A stretch of 64,000 nucleotides of DNA, taken from assembly GCA_029531795.1 (NCBI GenBank), contig JAPEIS010000004.1:310001-374000 (forward strand), in the 5' to 3' direction. The position numbers were made by a program, and so were the translations under genes. This stretch comes from Sclerotinia nivalis. Taxonomy: Eukaryota > Ascomycota > Leotiomycetes > Helotiales > Sclerotiniaceae. Below the pieces are notes generated by a model. That model was not told the origin of the DNA. It saw only the letters and a list, made by a program, of their open reading frames with translations, and did no database searches. This document shows, piece after piece, positions 45,231 through 58,031 of this stretch (position 1 is the stretch's first letter; each line of letters begins with the position of its first letter).

Positions 45231-45875
45231 AATCTTCTATAAAAAAATATTATAAATACTAATCTTTTTTTTATTATAAAACCTTCTTTGCTAAATATAA
45301 CAATATCGGGATTTTCAATCTATCGAGAATACCATTATCGTATTCGAAAACGAAAGGGAAGTTTATTGTCGTTTGTATCAAAGAATCTTTCTTATAAAAA
45401 GCTAACTAGAATAAAATGAATCTGATTCAATTGTTCTAATATAACCTGATTTTGAACTCGGATTTCGTGGTTTTCTTTTTGTAGACTTTGAAGATTTATC
45501 GTTCCGACTACAAAAGGAACTGATTCTCCTCAAGTTAATGAACACAAGGACAGGCTTATAGTTACTATTTCGTCAATTTCTGTATCAAATCCAAGATCTT
45601 CCTTTTATCTAGTTTGTTCGATTTGAACTTGTAATTCCGTTGCAACGGATTCAGCAATAATGAACAAAAACATGCAGGGTTTTTTCGAATAAATAGACAT
45701 AACAATAATACCGATGAAAATTCGAAAAGGTTAATCGAATATATATAAAAAGTTTCGTTAGTTCAATAACCTCGATAAATATAATTAGCTAAATATTCTG
45801 GTCTTTTCAGAAGATATTATAGCCTTCCCAAAAGATATTCTATCCTTCTCAAAGATGCTAATAAGTTTGTTATAA

Positions 45876-46130
45876 TATAACAATGGTTTTAATTCAAAGC
45901 ATAATAGAATAAATCAATTAATCTATACTAAAGAATAACAAACTACTATACCAAATACAATAGAATTGAGTCTTTTATAATCCCCTCAAAAGGGATCAAA
46001 GCCCTAAACGAATACAGAATGAAATAAATGAAATAATAACCTAAAGCATTTTGATCCCTTCGGAGGGGACCAAAAGCCGAAAGAATGGCCTAAGGCATTT
46101 ATGGCATAATAGAATAACAGGATCGTCACA
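45876..46130 (-). repeat. Gypsy W 5' LTR
   Basis: 255 bp; on the plus strand TATAACAATGG to GGATCGTCACA, aligning along its whole length with 37824-38087. Terminal bases TGTGACG/CGTCACA are visible when the two copies are combined. Confidence 0.92.
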
Positions 46131-46135
46131 CTAAT

Positions 46136-49100
46136 CATTATATAAAAGATTATTCGTTTCCAGATAATCGTTCTGTATAAATTAAAACTAACCTTACTAA
46201 TTTTGTCTTATTATTCTTTATTCTATCTTCTATTTAAATCCAATTGTATACTATATTATTGTACAGTCTATTCCCTTTCGATTCCCCGAATTCGAAAAAC
46301 AAAGCTCGTTTAATATAAATCGTTATCAAACGAAAGCGTCATATATATTACATCTATCCGCTATTACAATTCGAGATTTATCTTTCATTGAAAAAACAAA
46401 CAATCGAATAAATTTGATAATATTATCTATTATTGTTCTATTGATATCTGATCGATTCTGTTCTATTTATATTATAATGAATAATAAATACAAAAAATAT
46501 ACTTTTGCAAACCGAAATTGAATTAAAGCTATCAAACTTTTAATATACAAATTATTTGTCCTATTCGAAATTATTGAATTCAATAAGAAAATATTATCTG
46601 AAAATCGAATAGATCGTTATATCTTAATCGATTTATAAATCAATAATCATTATAAAAAGAAATCGAAAATCTATATCATTGAATTAGCTTATTATTCGAT
46701 TATCCTAAAGCTAACTTAACTAAAGAAATACAATCTCTATATCGGATTTGTATCTAATACTTTTCGTTTCGATAACAAATTCTGCCAGAAGTTCTATAAT
46801 ACATCTATATAATCGTTAAATATCCGAACCCTATTCGATATCTTTATCAAAGTCTATTCTATTTATCTATTATTTTGTTTCGAAATATTAAAGAAAAAAG
46901 ATATAGTAAACGTTTCAATCTGAATCTATTCGATATATATCTATCGAAACTATAAGATATTCTAAACTAATATCAATTTAATAAACTAATATCAATTTAA
47001 TAAACCAAATCCTGAAAGAAAAAGAAGACTCTATTCCCGAAAATCTGTTTATTGAATTCCGTTCGTAGATCGATATATTTTCTCTATATAATATTAACAA
47101 ACTATTTCTGTATCACTTATACAATTATAATATTCGATTACAAGACAAAACTAAACTATTATTTAAAGCCCTATATTCGATATCTCAAAATAAATTGAAA
47201 ACTTTACAAAAATAATTAAAAGAAAACCTAATAAAAGAATTCATTCGATCAAACTTTTTCATTTCTATTTCGTCTATTCTGTTTGTTAAGAAACCTAATA
47301 ATGGTTTTCGATTCTATATAAACTATTATATATTGAATAATTTATCTATGAAAAACCAATATCTATTATCTTTGATCAAAAAATCCTTGAATAATCTGAA
47401 AAAAATAAAGTATTTTACAAAAATAGATATCATCTCAATCTTTAATAATATCCGAATCAAAAAAGAACAAAAATATCTAACTATATTCTATACTCGATTC
47501 GATTTGTTCGAAACCTTAATTATACTATTCGAATTGATCAAAACCCCAACAATATTCCAACGATTTATCAATAATACTTTGAAAAAATACCTGAATATAT
47601 TCTGTATTATTTATCTAAATGATATTCTGATCTATAACAAAATCCATTCCAAATATATAAAATATATACAAAAAGTATTAAATACTTTACAAAAAGCCAG
47701 ATTGTATATCAATTTATCGAAATACGAATTCTTAAAACCTAAAACGAAATTCCTAAATCTAATCGTAAACCGAAAAAGAATCCGAATAAATCCAATCAAA
47801 ATTAAAACAATAATCGATTGGAAAACATTGAAAAACCTAATAAATATATAAATATTTATAAAATTCAACAATTCCTATCGATACTTTATTCGCAATTTCT
47901 TTTTGATCATTTGCTCGATAATAAACCTAATCAAAAAGAATATAATCTTCCAATAGAATCCTATTTATAAAAAATCGTTTTCGAATCTGAAAACTATATT
48001 TACAATAATATCTATATTAACCTTTTTCGATTGAAAAAATAATATAATTCTAAAAATGAATATATCGAATTATATATCTACTAAAATCCTTTTCCAATAC
48101 AATAACGATAGGATTCTGAAATCTATTATATATTTCTTCAAAAAATATTTTGTTATTAAATATAATTATAAGATTTATAATAAAGAATTATTAACAATTA
48201 TCCATTATTTCGAAGAATAGTAATCCGAATTAGAAAACATTTCTTCCTTAATCAAAATCATTACAGATTATAAGAATCTAAAATATTTCACAACAACGAA
48301 ATTATTGAACCATTATCAAATCCGTTAATCTAAATTTCTATCCCGTTTCAATTTCAAGATTATATACTATCTCGGAAAGTAAAAAACGAAATTCGATACT
48401 TTAATCAAAAGATTAAAGGATTTATTTAAAAAAGAAGATAAACATCTCCTATATCAAAATCAAATCATTCTGAAAACCGAAAATCTAGATACAGATTTAT
48501 TCTCTATTGTTAAACCAAAGAAGAAAGTCTATTTCGCGATTACAATTTATAACCAAATCTATATTAATACCTTGTCGCTTATCCACAATCCCGAACCATC
48601 TATTCGTGAATCTGAATTACCTATTTATAAACCTGAATCATTTACAATACCCGATAACCCGATTCCTACTCAATTATCTAAATCTATATAATTGAAACCC
48701 TTTGAAGAATTGAAACCCTTGTTTACTGAAACTTACCTATCCAATTTATTTATTTCTGTTATCGATCTTAAAGACTTTAAAAAAGAATATCATTAAACAT
48801 TCATATATTATATTATTTAAATATATTATAAATAATGATCTATTATATTATTATAAAAAACTTTATATTCCTAACTATAATCCTTTGAAAACAAAATTTC
48901 TCTAAATGATCTACGATTTCTTTACTATCAAATATCTATATCATATTTATATCTTCGAATTATTTTTTCGAAATTATTATTAATCTAAATATTACAATTA
49001 TATCTTCTATTGAATATATAATTATTATAATTACTATCGAACTACTCCGAATCGTAAAAAACAAAAAGAAATCTTATATCCTTTCCCGATTCTACAACAA

Positions 49101-50170
49101 ACTTGAAAAGATATCTCAATCGATTTTATCATTCATCTTTCGAAAAGTTCTAAATACAATATAATATTTATTATAATCAATCAATTAATCAAGATGAAGC
49201 ATTTTCTACTTTGCTAAGGAATCTATAATTTCGAAAAAATCTCCTATCTATTCCTAAAACATATATAAAAGCTTTATAATCTACTACAAATCATTATATT
49301 CGATTATGAAACTTAATTTATTTCTGATTTTTAGAAATATATTTATAAACGACTAAATACCATTTCGAAATTATCGATAATTTATCATCCTGAAACCAAT
49401 AAACAAATGAAAAAAGCAAATACAATACTCAAACAATACTTTCGTTTATATATATTTTATTTGCAAAACAATTAATCCGAATAACTATCGATCGTTAAAT
49501 TCTCGATTAATTCTATTTGATTCGAAAACTCCTATTTATCGCTGTTTTTTACTAATTACAATTTCCATTTCCAAATAGATTTCGAATCTATTACGTTTTC
49601 CAACTATTCTAGAATCCTGAACACTGAAGAATTCATTAAGAAAATGAAATCGATTATCGATCATCTGAAAACCAAATTAATCATTAATCAAATCTATTAT
49701 TCAAAGAATATCGATTTCTATCATTCGTTTATTTATCAATATTAATCTAGAAATTTAATCTAACTTAATACTAAAAATATCCAAACTTTTTATCCCTAAA
49801 AAAAACTAAACTAGAAGAATTTAAATCTCTTTCGAATCCTGAAAATTATAAATTTATATACTTATAAATTGAAACTTTTAATTTTTATAAAAAATATTTA
49901 ATCTTTTATATTAATCTATTATACCCTATCAATAATAATCCTATCCTCAATCAATAATATAATCTGCCCTTTTCTTTTATTGAAATCGAAAATATTGAAC
50001 AATTCGATATAAAAAAATTCCTGAATTCCCAATGGAAATATCAAGATCGTAATGATCTCTGTTTAAAGTATACCATTTGATAAATAGACTATAATATACC
50101 TACCAAAGAGTTTATAAAGTATTTGAAAAATATTTAAAAACTGATCCGTAATTATCACTATCATTATCCA
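46136..50170 (+). pseudogene. Gypsy X end of gag and pol
   Basis: After the end of the knuckle (46136), protease sequence is decayed. RT is clear at about 47230-47850, with the open stretch 47333-47851: KYFTKIDIISIFNNIRI and IIYLNDILIY, where RIP has changed the second Asp region from YLDDILIY. RNase H (IYNKELLTIIHYFEE near 48170-48220) and integrase (48.9-49.8 kb) follow. A chromodomain region ends near 50170 (FLNSQWKYQDRNDLCLKYTI). Stops are frequent outside RT. Same domain order as gypsy V. Confidence 0.8.
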
Positions 50171-50227
50171 AATAAATCTAATCCCTTTAATCATCTCAAC
50201 AAAGTTCGATTCTAAAAAGAAAAATAT

Positions 50228-50439
50228 TGTTACAGGACCCCTATATAAAATATACAGAGATCATTCGGATCCCGATCCTTAAAAGTCACTCTTAGATAAG
50301 TATAAACTAATCCCGATCGGGGCTAGTATTATATACAAATGTATTTAAGGAATTGTTCCTTCTGTAGAATTGTAACTTTTCGAACTACATCTTATTAATA
50401 AGAGTAATACCTGTTATTCTGCTTGCTGCCTCCGTAATA
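50228..50439 (+). repeat. Gypsy X 3' LTR (family X)
   Basis: A 212-bp LTR from TGTTACAGG to CTCCGTAATA, aligning in full with the inverted solo LTR at 35809-36021 but with many RIP-type changes. It follows the chromodomain region and a purine-rich run (AAAAAGAAAAA), so it is the 3' LTR of gypsy X. Confidence 0.88.
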
Positions 50440-53400
50440 ATACCAAACGAAATTCATAATATCTAATATCATTATATATATTTTAATATCAATTTTAAAA
50501 TTAATCTGGAGTTTATAATTAATAAACATTTGATTAATTGATTTCTGCTTTTTATCAAGTATTTCAATAAAAATTAAATACTTTAAATAAAGATAAAACA
50601 AATATATATTTTTTATTAATTGAATGGTTTTTTGATTAATAAAAGAAAAATTAATTGAAATAATAAAAATAAATTAACTCTTTATTTTTTAGAATTAATA
50701 ATATATTTTCTTCAAAAGAATATTTTTATTTGATATATATATTCTAATCTAAATAAAATTACCTTTAATATTTAAAGTAATATAATATAATAAATTATAT
50801 AATATAAATATAAATATAGATTCCAAAAAACCGAAGAAAAAATTGATAATAAAGAAAGCATATTAATATAATATATATATATATATATTCTTACAAAAAA
50901 AAGATATTTATAATCTTTTAAAGAATACTATCAAAAAACAAAAAGAATAAATCTGTTGAATAAATTTATTTGTTTGAAATAATTATATATATAATTTTTG
51001 TTTTCTTTTGTAAATTCGAATATTTATATTCGAATATATATCTCTAAATTTGTAATAATCTTATTCTATAATTTATTCTTCAATTTCAATTTTAATAAAC
51101 AAAACTTGAAATAAACAATACAATTTTAGCTTTTCAATTTAAATACATTTTTTCTGATAATATAAATTTTATCAATCAAAACTCCCAAAAAAATAATTGT
51201 AAATATATTTATAAACAAGAAATTCTATTTTTATAAAAATTATTAATATATAAAAGTATAAATCAAATTCAATAAAATATAATTTGTAAAAAAAAGATAA
51301 TTAACAAAAATATATAAAATTTATGAATTGTTTATATTTTAATTTTTTCAAAACTGATTTGAATTTGAAGATATATTTGATAATGAATTTCAAATTGTTC
51401 GATAACATTATTAATATAATAATGAGAATAATATAGAAGATCAAGATTATAATAGGAATTTCAATAATAATTCTGATTTCGAAAATGAAAAAAATAAAAA
51501 GGATACTCTTTCTTTTAATAATTCTAATATATTTGTAAAAAGTAAGGATACATAATTAATATGAAAAACAATTCGAATTATTTATATTATTTTAATGATT
51601 TGTATTTCTTTTTATTATTATATATTAAATTATTTAATAAAAATTAATATATTTTTTTTTTAAAAATTAAAAAAACTTGAAAACTTATTAAATAATTGAA
51701 ATAAACTAATAACAAAAAATATATAATATTTATTAATCAATTCTTACAAAAAACCTTATTTTGTATATTCTCAAAAAGAATTTCGATCTAATAAACCAAA
51801 AATTGTTTATAATCGAATACAAATATTATATTAGAAAACATTTTTATTATAATATTTGAATTATCAAGTATTACTTTATTTCCAAACAATAATAATAATA
51901 ATTATTCCGAGTAATTCTACTAAAATAAAACAAATCGTTATTCAGAAAAAAAAAATTTAAAATCTATTAAAAGATATTTTATTACAAATTATTATAAAAG
52001 CTTTTAATTATTGAAAATGTATTTTTATAATAGAAGATTATAATATCAAATATACTCTTTAATTTGAAACAAACAAACCAAATCTATCAAAAACAATAAT
52101 AATATATTGGATATTATATTAAGTATTTCATTAAGGATTTAATCTTCAATATATTCAATATCCTTTTGTAGATATTATTATAAGAAAAATAAATAATTAT
52201 TAATAATTGATATATATTTTTATTGAATACTAATTTGAATAATTTCGGGATTATATAAATGAAAATCGAATAAATCTTATAAAAGAAATTTAGGATATTA
52301 TAAATAATTTTATATTTTTAAAAAAAGAATACAATAAGAAATTCTAAAAAAGATTAACAATTAATTTAACAATATTAAAGGTTAATTATAATATAATAAA
52401 ATTATCTTCAAATTTATTTTTATGACTCAATCCTTATATTATATTTATTATTAAAATTCCAAATATCCTTCATTGATTTCATTATTCTTATTATCTTATC
52501 TATTCTTACTATCCTATTCATCTTTATTATCTTTATTATCTTTATTATCCTTATTATTTTTATTATTCTTCTTATTCTTATCATTTATATTAATCTATAT
52601 TATATTTACTATTCTAATATTTTTATAGAATATTCTTTTTGGGATAAATAAAAGAAAAGATTTTTTAAATCTATTATTAATCAAATATCTTATATAACTT
52701 TTCTATAAATTAAAATAATATATTAAAAGAAATATATTATATTAATAAAAGTTCCAAAAAATTTTTTGAAACAATAATAGCTATATCTATTATAATTATA
52801 TATATAATTCAAAATTAAATAGATTATATTCTTGATAATAATAGAATCAATAAAAAAATATTGAAAATATATGAAAATATAAAAGTAATAAATATTTTAA
52901 TTTTATATCTATTTTGATTCTATATATTTTGTTAATATTCTTGATAGATCTATATAATAAGATTTATCGAACTTGAAAATCCCAATCTAAAATATAATCT
53001 TTTAGAACAATTTATTTATTATAAAAAAAGTTTAAATCAAAGATTGATATAATTTAAAATAATAAAGAAAAGATTATAATTATATTGAATACAAATAATA
53101 ATACAATCGATAACTTTATTAATGATTCAAATATCAATTCAGATTTTCGAGATCAATTATAAATATATAAAAAAACTAAAAGTTTATTATCAATTATTAA
53201 TAATAATCAAAACCCAATTTATAATTACAATTAAGATATCGATTTTGAAAAAATACCAAATATAAAAAATGATAATCTTCAAAATAAACAAACTTAGACT
53301 TTTTATTACAATATAAACTTATTTTCTTTTTATTCTTTTCACTTCAATTTCTTTCATTATTTTCATTATTTATCCCTTCTTTATCCTTTTCATTTTTTAT

Positions 53401-54269
53401 ATTTCAATTCCCTTCTTTATTTTTTTTTTTTTTTCATTATTCTATTTTATTTTCTTTCTTTATTATTTATATTTTATTTTATTTCTTTTTCATTTTATTA
53501 TTATTCTATTCTTTTTATTTTATTTTATATTCTTTAACTTTAATACATTACAAAAGACTTTTATTAATAATTTTATATATTAATAGATAATCAAGGATCT
53601 CATTAATATTTCGAACTCTAAAACTTAAACTCAAAATCAAAAAATATACAAAATAAATTGATTTTGAAATTAATATTTATAATCTTGTGAATGATTTATT
53701 AATTTCTAATAATACAGATGAATATATATTATTTTGTTTTTTACAAAATTGTTTATTAAACCAATTAATCAAATATTTAGAACTTTTAAATTCAATTCCA
53801 AAAGATATATAAAATAAATTAATTCTGAAATTAATATTTATAATTCTATTAATCATTTATTAGTTTTTGATAAAATAAAAAAACAAATATTATCTAATTT
53901 TCTATAAAATTCTTTATCAAGCTAATCAATCAATCAAATATCACAATAGAATAATATATAAATCGATATATTTTCTGAATTTATAAATAAAATATTTAAT
54001 AATACTAATAAAGAAGGATTAAAATCAATCAAAGCCTTTTTTTATAAAAATATATTTATTGTCTTTTTAATAAAGACAAAATTGAAAATTATATTAAACT
54101 ATATTGAAAAAAATAAAATAATAATATAAATTCGATGAAGAATATTAATAATAGAAAAGGAAAGATTATAGATCTATCAATTGAAAAAGATAAAAATCAA
54201 GAATTCTAATTTGAATAAAGCTTAGTATATATAATAAAACTATTATTGAAAAGAATTATAAAACAAATA
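50440..54269. other. 3.8 kb of AT-rich decayed DNA
   Basis: No reading frame beyond ~65 codons and no LTR or TIR recognised. It contains a T/C-rich array at 52470-52620 and a long pyrimidine tract at 53318-53540. An imperfect direct repeat of ~75 bp (about 53636-53715 and 53797-53870, both with AATTAATATTTATAAT) also lies here. It is probably old repeat DNA mutated past recognition. Confidence 0.6.
53318..53540. repeat. Pyrimidine tract
   Basis: About 220 bp of almost only T and C with scattered A (TTTC, TTATT and CTTTTT motifs, with a run of 14 T). Low complexity; no gene. Confidence 0.7.
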
Positions 54270-56130
54270 ACGTGGTTTATCAGCAGTCCGCCCATATCAC
54301 TAGTCCGCCCACTTTTTGACCATTTAACCACTTCAAATTCTAATTAATCAATCATAACTTATTCAATTGATTCAAACTATTAAGAATTTAATAATCTAGG
54401 ATCTATTATATCATTTTGACAAGTTCTTGAATTATAACCAGTCTTTCCGCACTTACTACAGTATCGACTAGTAGATGATTCCCTATTAGAATTTCCCTCA
54501 TTTTGACGCTCGTCGCATTGAATCTGATTATCAACCTCTTGTTATGATAATATATCTTCAGCTTCTTGTTCAGTAAGTACTCCTTCATTACATAATTGAA
54601 TTTTTTTAGCGCGTCGACATTTACTTAATACCTTATTTGCTCTTCGAAGCATACGATTCTCAGCACTCAAAAGTGTAACTTCATGTGCCAATCTCTTTAT
54701 ACCTTTAGCTAAAGCTTGCACAGTCTCAAATATAGGTATAGGAAAGCTTGATTGATGATAAGCCATTCGAGCTTTTACTAGAGTTGATTGTAAAAGAGCC
54801 TCAGTTGGATTGTGAGGAGTTTGAGAGATCCAGGAATTGGTAAGTTCCAAGGAGGTAGATGAAGGGGTAGAAGTACGAATCTTAATATCTAGCTTTGAGA
54901 GTATAGATTGAGGATCGAATGGTATTAGACCTGCTCCTCGAAAACCAGCTTTCATATTCTGAATAGTAAATGATTGTAAATATACAGCTTTGAAGGCTAT
55001 AAAGAATTCAATCTTGGTGATATGATTGATATGAGCTTTGATAAATCCTTCAATTTGACAACCATATGAACGTTTAAGTACGCCAAAACACCCAACATCG
55101 AGTGGTTGAGTTAAATGACTTGAATGTAATGGTAATCTGAGGCATATAATATCATTTGATTTGCAATATGATTGAAAAGATATTGATTCGTGGCTTTCGT
55201 GCCCATCCAATACTAGCATTCGATATTTGCCCTTCCTTTGACGAATAGTATGTTTATCGAAATGCTTTAATCATTCTAGGCCTATCTCATTATTCGTCCA
55301 TCCATTGGAAGTAGGTTTAAAAGCCCAATCTGTAGGAAAACCGTTTTCGATATACCAATTAGAAAGGTGATATTGTTTTTGCATTACCAAGAATAAAAGT
55401 ATAGTCCAACCCTCTCCATTACCATATATAATCGCTATAGCCCATTCTCGATTGCCTAATTGTATTGCCTTGCTTCTGCCACATCGTTCAATACTAGTTA
55501 CAACCATTCCAGAGCATATTATACCCATCATAAAACCGGTTTCATCGAAGTTGTAGAAATCGGAATCGACAATACCATATTTCGCCCGCATATTCGATAC
55601 CAATCCAAACCACTCTTCAATAAACTTGGGATCTTTGCAAAGAGCTTTTTGAAAGTTATAAACGCAATTAAAACGCATCTTTAATTCTGGGCATCGTTTA
55701 ACAAAGCAATGAGCCCAGAGCTTTCCAACCTTCTTCGCACCCCGCGATTCGAGGATATAATTCGCCATATCTTCTACATCATTTAATTTAGATGTAAACC
55801 CTCTCTCATCTATATCGATTATATACTGGATAAGCACCTCCTCTTCTAATTTGGTCAAATTATGACCTTTTGGTCGATAATCAGCCATATTAGTACAACC
55901 TTTAATTCTATCCCTCAAAGTAGATCGAGGTATATTATAAAGGTTTACCACTTTCCGAATTGAGAATTGTGGATTAAGTTTAATAGCTTCAATAGCTAAG
56001 ATAATTCGTACTTCTTTAGAATGAGTTTCCATAAGTAATTATTGATAAAACGCGTATTGAAGTGGAAGAGTTGGAAATGGCCAAAAAGTGGGCGGACTAG
56101 TGATATGGGCAGACTGCTGATAAACCACGT
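54270..56130 (-). mobile_element. Pogo-like DNA transposon 1
   Basis: A 1,861-bp element flanked by TA (54268-54269, 56131-56132). Terminal inverted repeats of about 50 bp begin ACGTGGTTTATCAGCAGTC and contain AGTCCGCCCA twice with a 17-bp period. It encodes one transposase on the minus strand. TA duplication, TIR type and transposase place it in the pogo branch of Tc1/mariner. Confidence 0.94.
54380..56032 (-). pseudogene. Pogo-like transposase (two in-frame stops)
   Basis: A 550-codon frame starting METHSKEVRI. Residues ~7-46 form a Psq-type helix-turn-helix (SIRKVVNLYNIPRSTLRDRIKG). Residues ~60-125 form a CENP-B-type DNA-binding domain (LTKLEEEVLIQYI, GKLWAHCFVKRCPELK). The DDE nuclease has YNFDETGF, LVLDGHESH and LTQPLDVGCFG for its three acidic residues. 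A C-terminal coiled region and a zinc knuckle CSKCGKTGYNSRTC (His to Tyr) follow. Two stops break it: TGA at 55271-55273 where Trp is expected (GLE-stop-LKHFDK) and TAA just after DILS (54542). Both are one RIP transition from a sense codon. The reading frame is otherwise complete, so loss of function may be fairly recent. Confidence 0.92.
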
Positions 56131-56132
56131 TA

Positions 56133-57207
56133 AAGGAAATAAGAAATTGTAAGTTCAGATTTAACAAAAGTCAAATATACAAAAGGAATCTTTTTAAAAT
56201 CGTAAAACTAATAAAGATATTAATAAGAATATTATTAAGAATATTATTAAAAAAGAAAATTGAAAAAGGCAATAATTTAATCGAAATCTATATTATTAAT
56301 ATTTTTAATTATATTATTTCATTTGAATATACTAATATATATATATCTATATTGTTATTAACAATTTGTATTATTTTTATTATTTTTATTATTTTTATTA
56401 TCTTTATCATTTATATTATCTTTATTATCTTTATTATTTTTGCTATTCTTATTATCTTTATTATCTTTAATATCTTTAATATCCTTATTATCTTTATTAT
56501 TATTATTCTATCTAAAAACTTTACCAAAATCACTACTTTTGTTTTTACTATAATTATATAATATTTAATATCAATTTTACTAAAATCATTACTATATATT
56601 ATTAAACATTAATAATTATCATTTAGTATCAATATTATCAAAAACTACCAAAACTATTAAAACTACTAAAACTATTAAAGCTATCAAAACCGCCAAATCG
56701 ATACCAATAAAAGTTTTGCCGATATATCGATTGGCGCTATAATTAAACAAATATCACAAAACCGTTAAAGCGTTTTCAGCGCCAATGACGCCGAAAAATA
56801 AAGAAAATATTTTATAGATGTAAATTCAAAAATATATAATATAATAGATAATCTATGATTATTTTTATTCAATCTTTATAATCCTATTATTTATATCCTA
56901 TAGATTTAGAAATGAACAGAAATATTCGAATTTTTATTATATAAGGTTCTTGATAAGTTTATCGGCGATTATATTGATAATTAGAAAATAGATTATATAA
57001 AAGTATCTATTTGAATATTTTTGTTACAATTATATATTTTATATATCGATATATTTTAATTTAATTATGATTCATTTGTTTTTATCGATTATTAATCTGA
57101 TTATTTACTAATTATTATATAATATAATTATTGATTCTTTTATTACAAAATCAATCTTTTTCAGGAAATATAGAGTTGCTATAGTTTCTTTTGATATATA
57201 TTCAATA
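56133..57207. other. AT-rich spacer with simple arrays
   Basis: It contains a TTATTATCTT-type array at 56360-56515 and a short AAACTATTA-type tandem at 56640-56700. A patch of mixed composition follows at 56690-56800 (GGCGCTATAA, CAGCGCCAATGACGCC). No gene recognised. Confidence 0.6.
56360..56515. repeat. TTATTATCTT-type array
   Basis: Irregular repeats of ATTATTTTT and ATTATCTTT. The plus-strand ORF here (56352-56561) encodes only Ile/Phe/Thr repeats and is not a gene. Confidence 0.75.
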
Positions 57208-57866
57208 AGTCTAGTACTCTACTTTCGGGCCACCCCCTCTTTTGGGCCACCCATTTACACCAAAAATCACGATTTTGACCTATTAATAACTCTACCAATA
57301 ATTAATATAATTAATTGAAATTTTAATTATAGATTCTTTATATAATTATATATAGAATCGGGAATTTAGAAATATATTATACAATTTGAATCGTTGAAAA
57401 TAAAATGTTGAAATTTCGATTTTCGATTTGTATATAAATCCTATACAAATTTCTTTTTTTTTAAATTTTGAATAACTTTTCAATAAAAATAATTAAAAAT
57501 AAATCATAAAATTTACATGATTCTTTGATCTTTAAAGCTTTCAAAAATATATTATTTAATAGTATTATAATTTGTAATTATTGATTTATTTAGATTTCTA
57601 AAATTCGTTAACAAATTGATTAAAAAGTTGTCACAAAATCACATACAAATTAAAACTTCAAAATTTTAAATATTAATAACTTTTTATAAAAAATCGCGAA
57701 AATTCTAATATTTTCAATATTAATCAATAACTATATAAAGAATTTATAATTTAAATTTCAATTGATTATATTGATTTTTCGTGGAGTTATAAATTCGAAA
57801 AATTGTTAATTTTGGTGGTAACGATGGCCCAAAAGAGAGGATGGCCCGAAAATAGGGTACTAGACT
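57208..57866. mobile_element. Foldback MITE with TA target duplication
   Basis: A 659-bp non-coding element flanked by TA (57206-57207, 57867-57868). Its TIR starts AGTCTAGTAC and holds two copies of CTTTYGGGCCA with a 17-bp period; RIP has changed some bases on the right side. The inverted similarity continues inward for roughly 200-250 bp, so single strands could fold into a long hairpin. No transposase inside. TIR style resembles the two pogo-like elements beside it. Confidence 0.88.
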
Positions 57867-58031
57867 TATCAAATAATTTAGCTTCAATAGTTGAAGTAAT
57901 TATAATATCTTGTTTAGATGCTTTTTATACAATTAAACTATCGAAAAGGGATATAATGTACTTTTAGAATAATCGACGAATATCTGGATTATCTACAAAA
58001 GAAGTATCTAAGAAAATAAGAAATTATAATA

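Larger units (their letters stand above)
37824..46130 (-). mobile_element. Gypsy W, complete minus-strand Ty3/gypsy element
   Basis: Flanked by CTAAT at 37819-37823 and 46131-46135. LTRs are 37824-38087 (3') and 45876-46130 (5'). The order on the minus strand is gag, protease region, RT, RNase H, integrase, chromodomain, accessory ORF, polypurine tract, 3' LTR. Its length without element S is about 7.4 kb, longer than a standard gypsy because of the accessory ORF. It sits inside the zinc-knuckle codons of gypsy X. Confidence 0.93.
36728..50439 (+). mobile_element. Gypsy X, plus-strand Ty3/gypsy element split by gypsy W
   Basis: Gag starts near 36945 and breaks at 37823; the frame resumes at 46136 after gypsy W. 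RT, RNase H, integrase and chromodomain follow, then the 3' LTR at 50228-50439 preceded by a purine-rich run. I did not find its 5' LTR: the matching LTR at 35809 is inverted and has its own TSD. The left boundary given here is therefore approximate. The whole coding region is RIP-mutated, although a 172-codon RT piece is uninterrupted. Confidence 0.82.

Noticed and set aside
50440..54269. Possible mitochondrial or plasmid origin because of the extreme AT content
   Set aside because: No mitochondrial gene, tRNA or group I/II intron motif was seen, and the flanks are nuclear transposons; RIP explains the composition.
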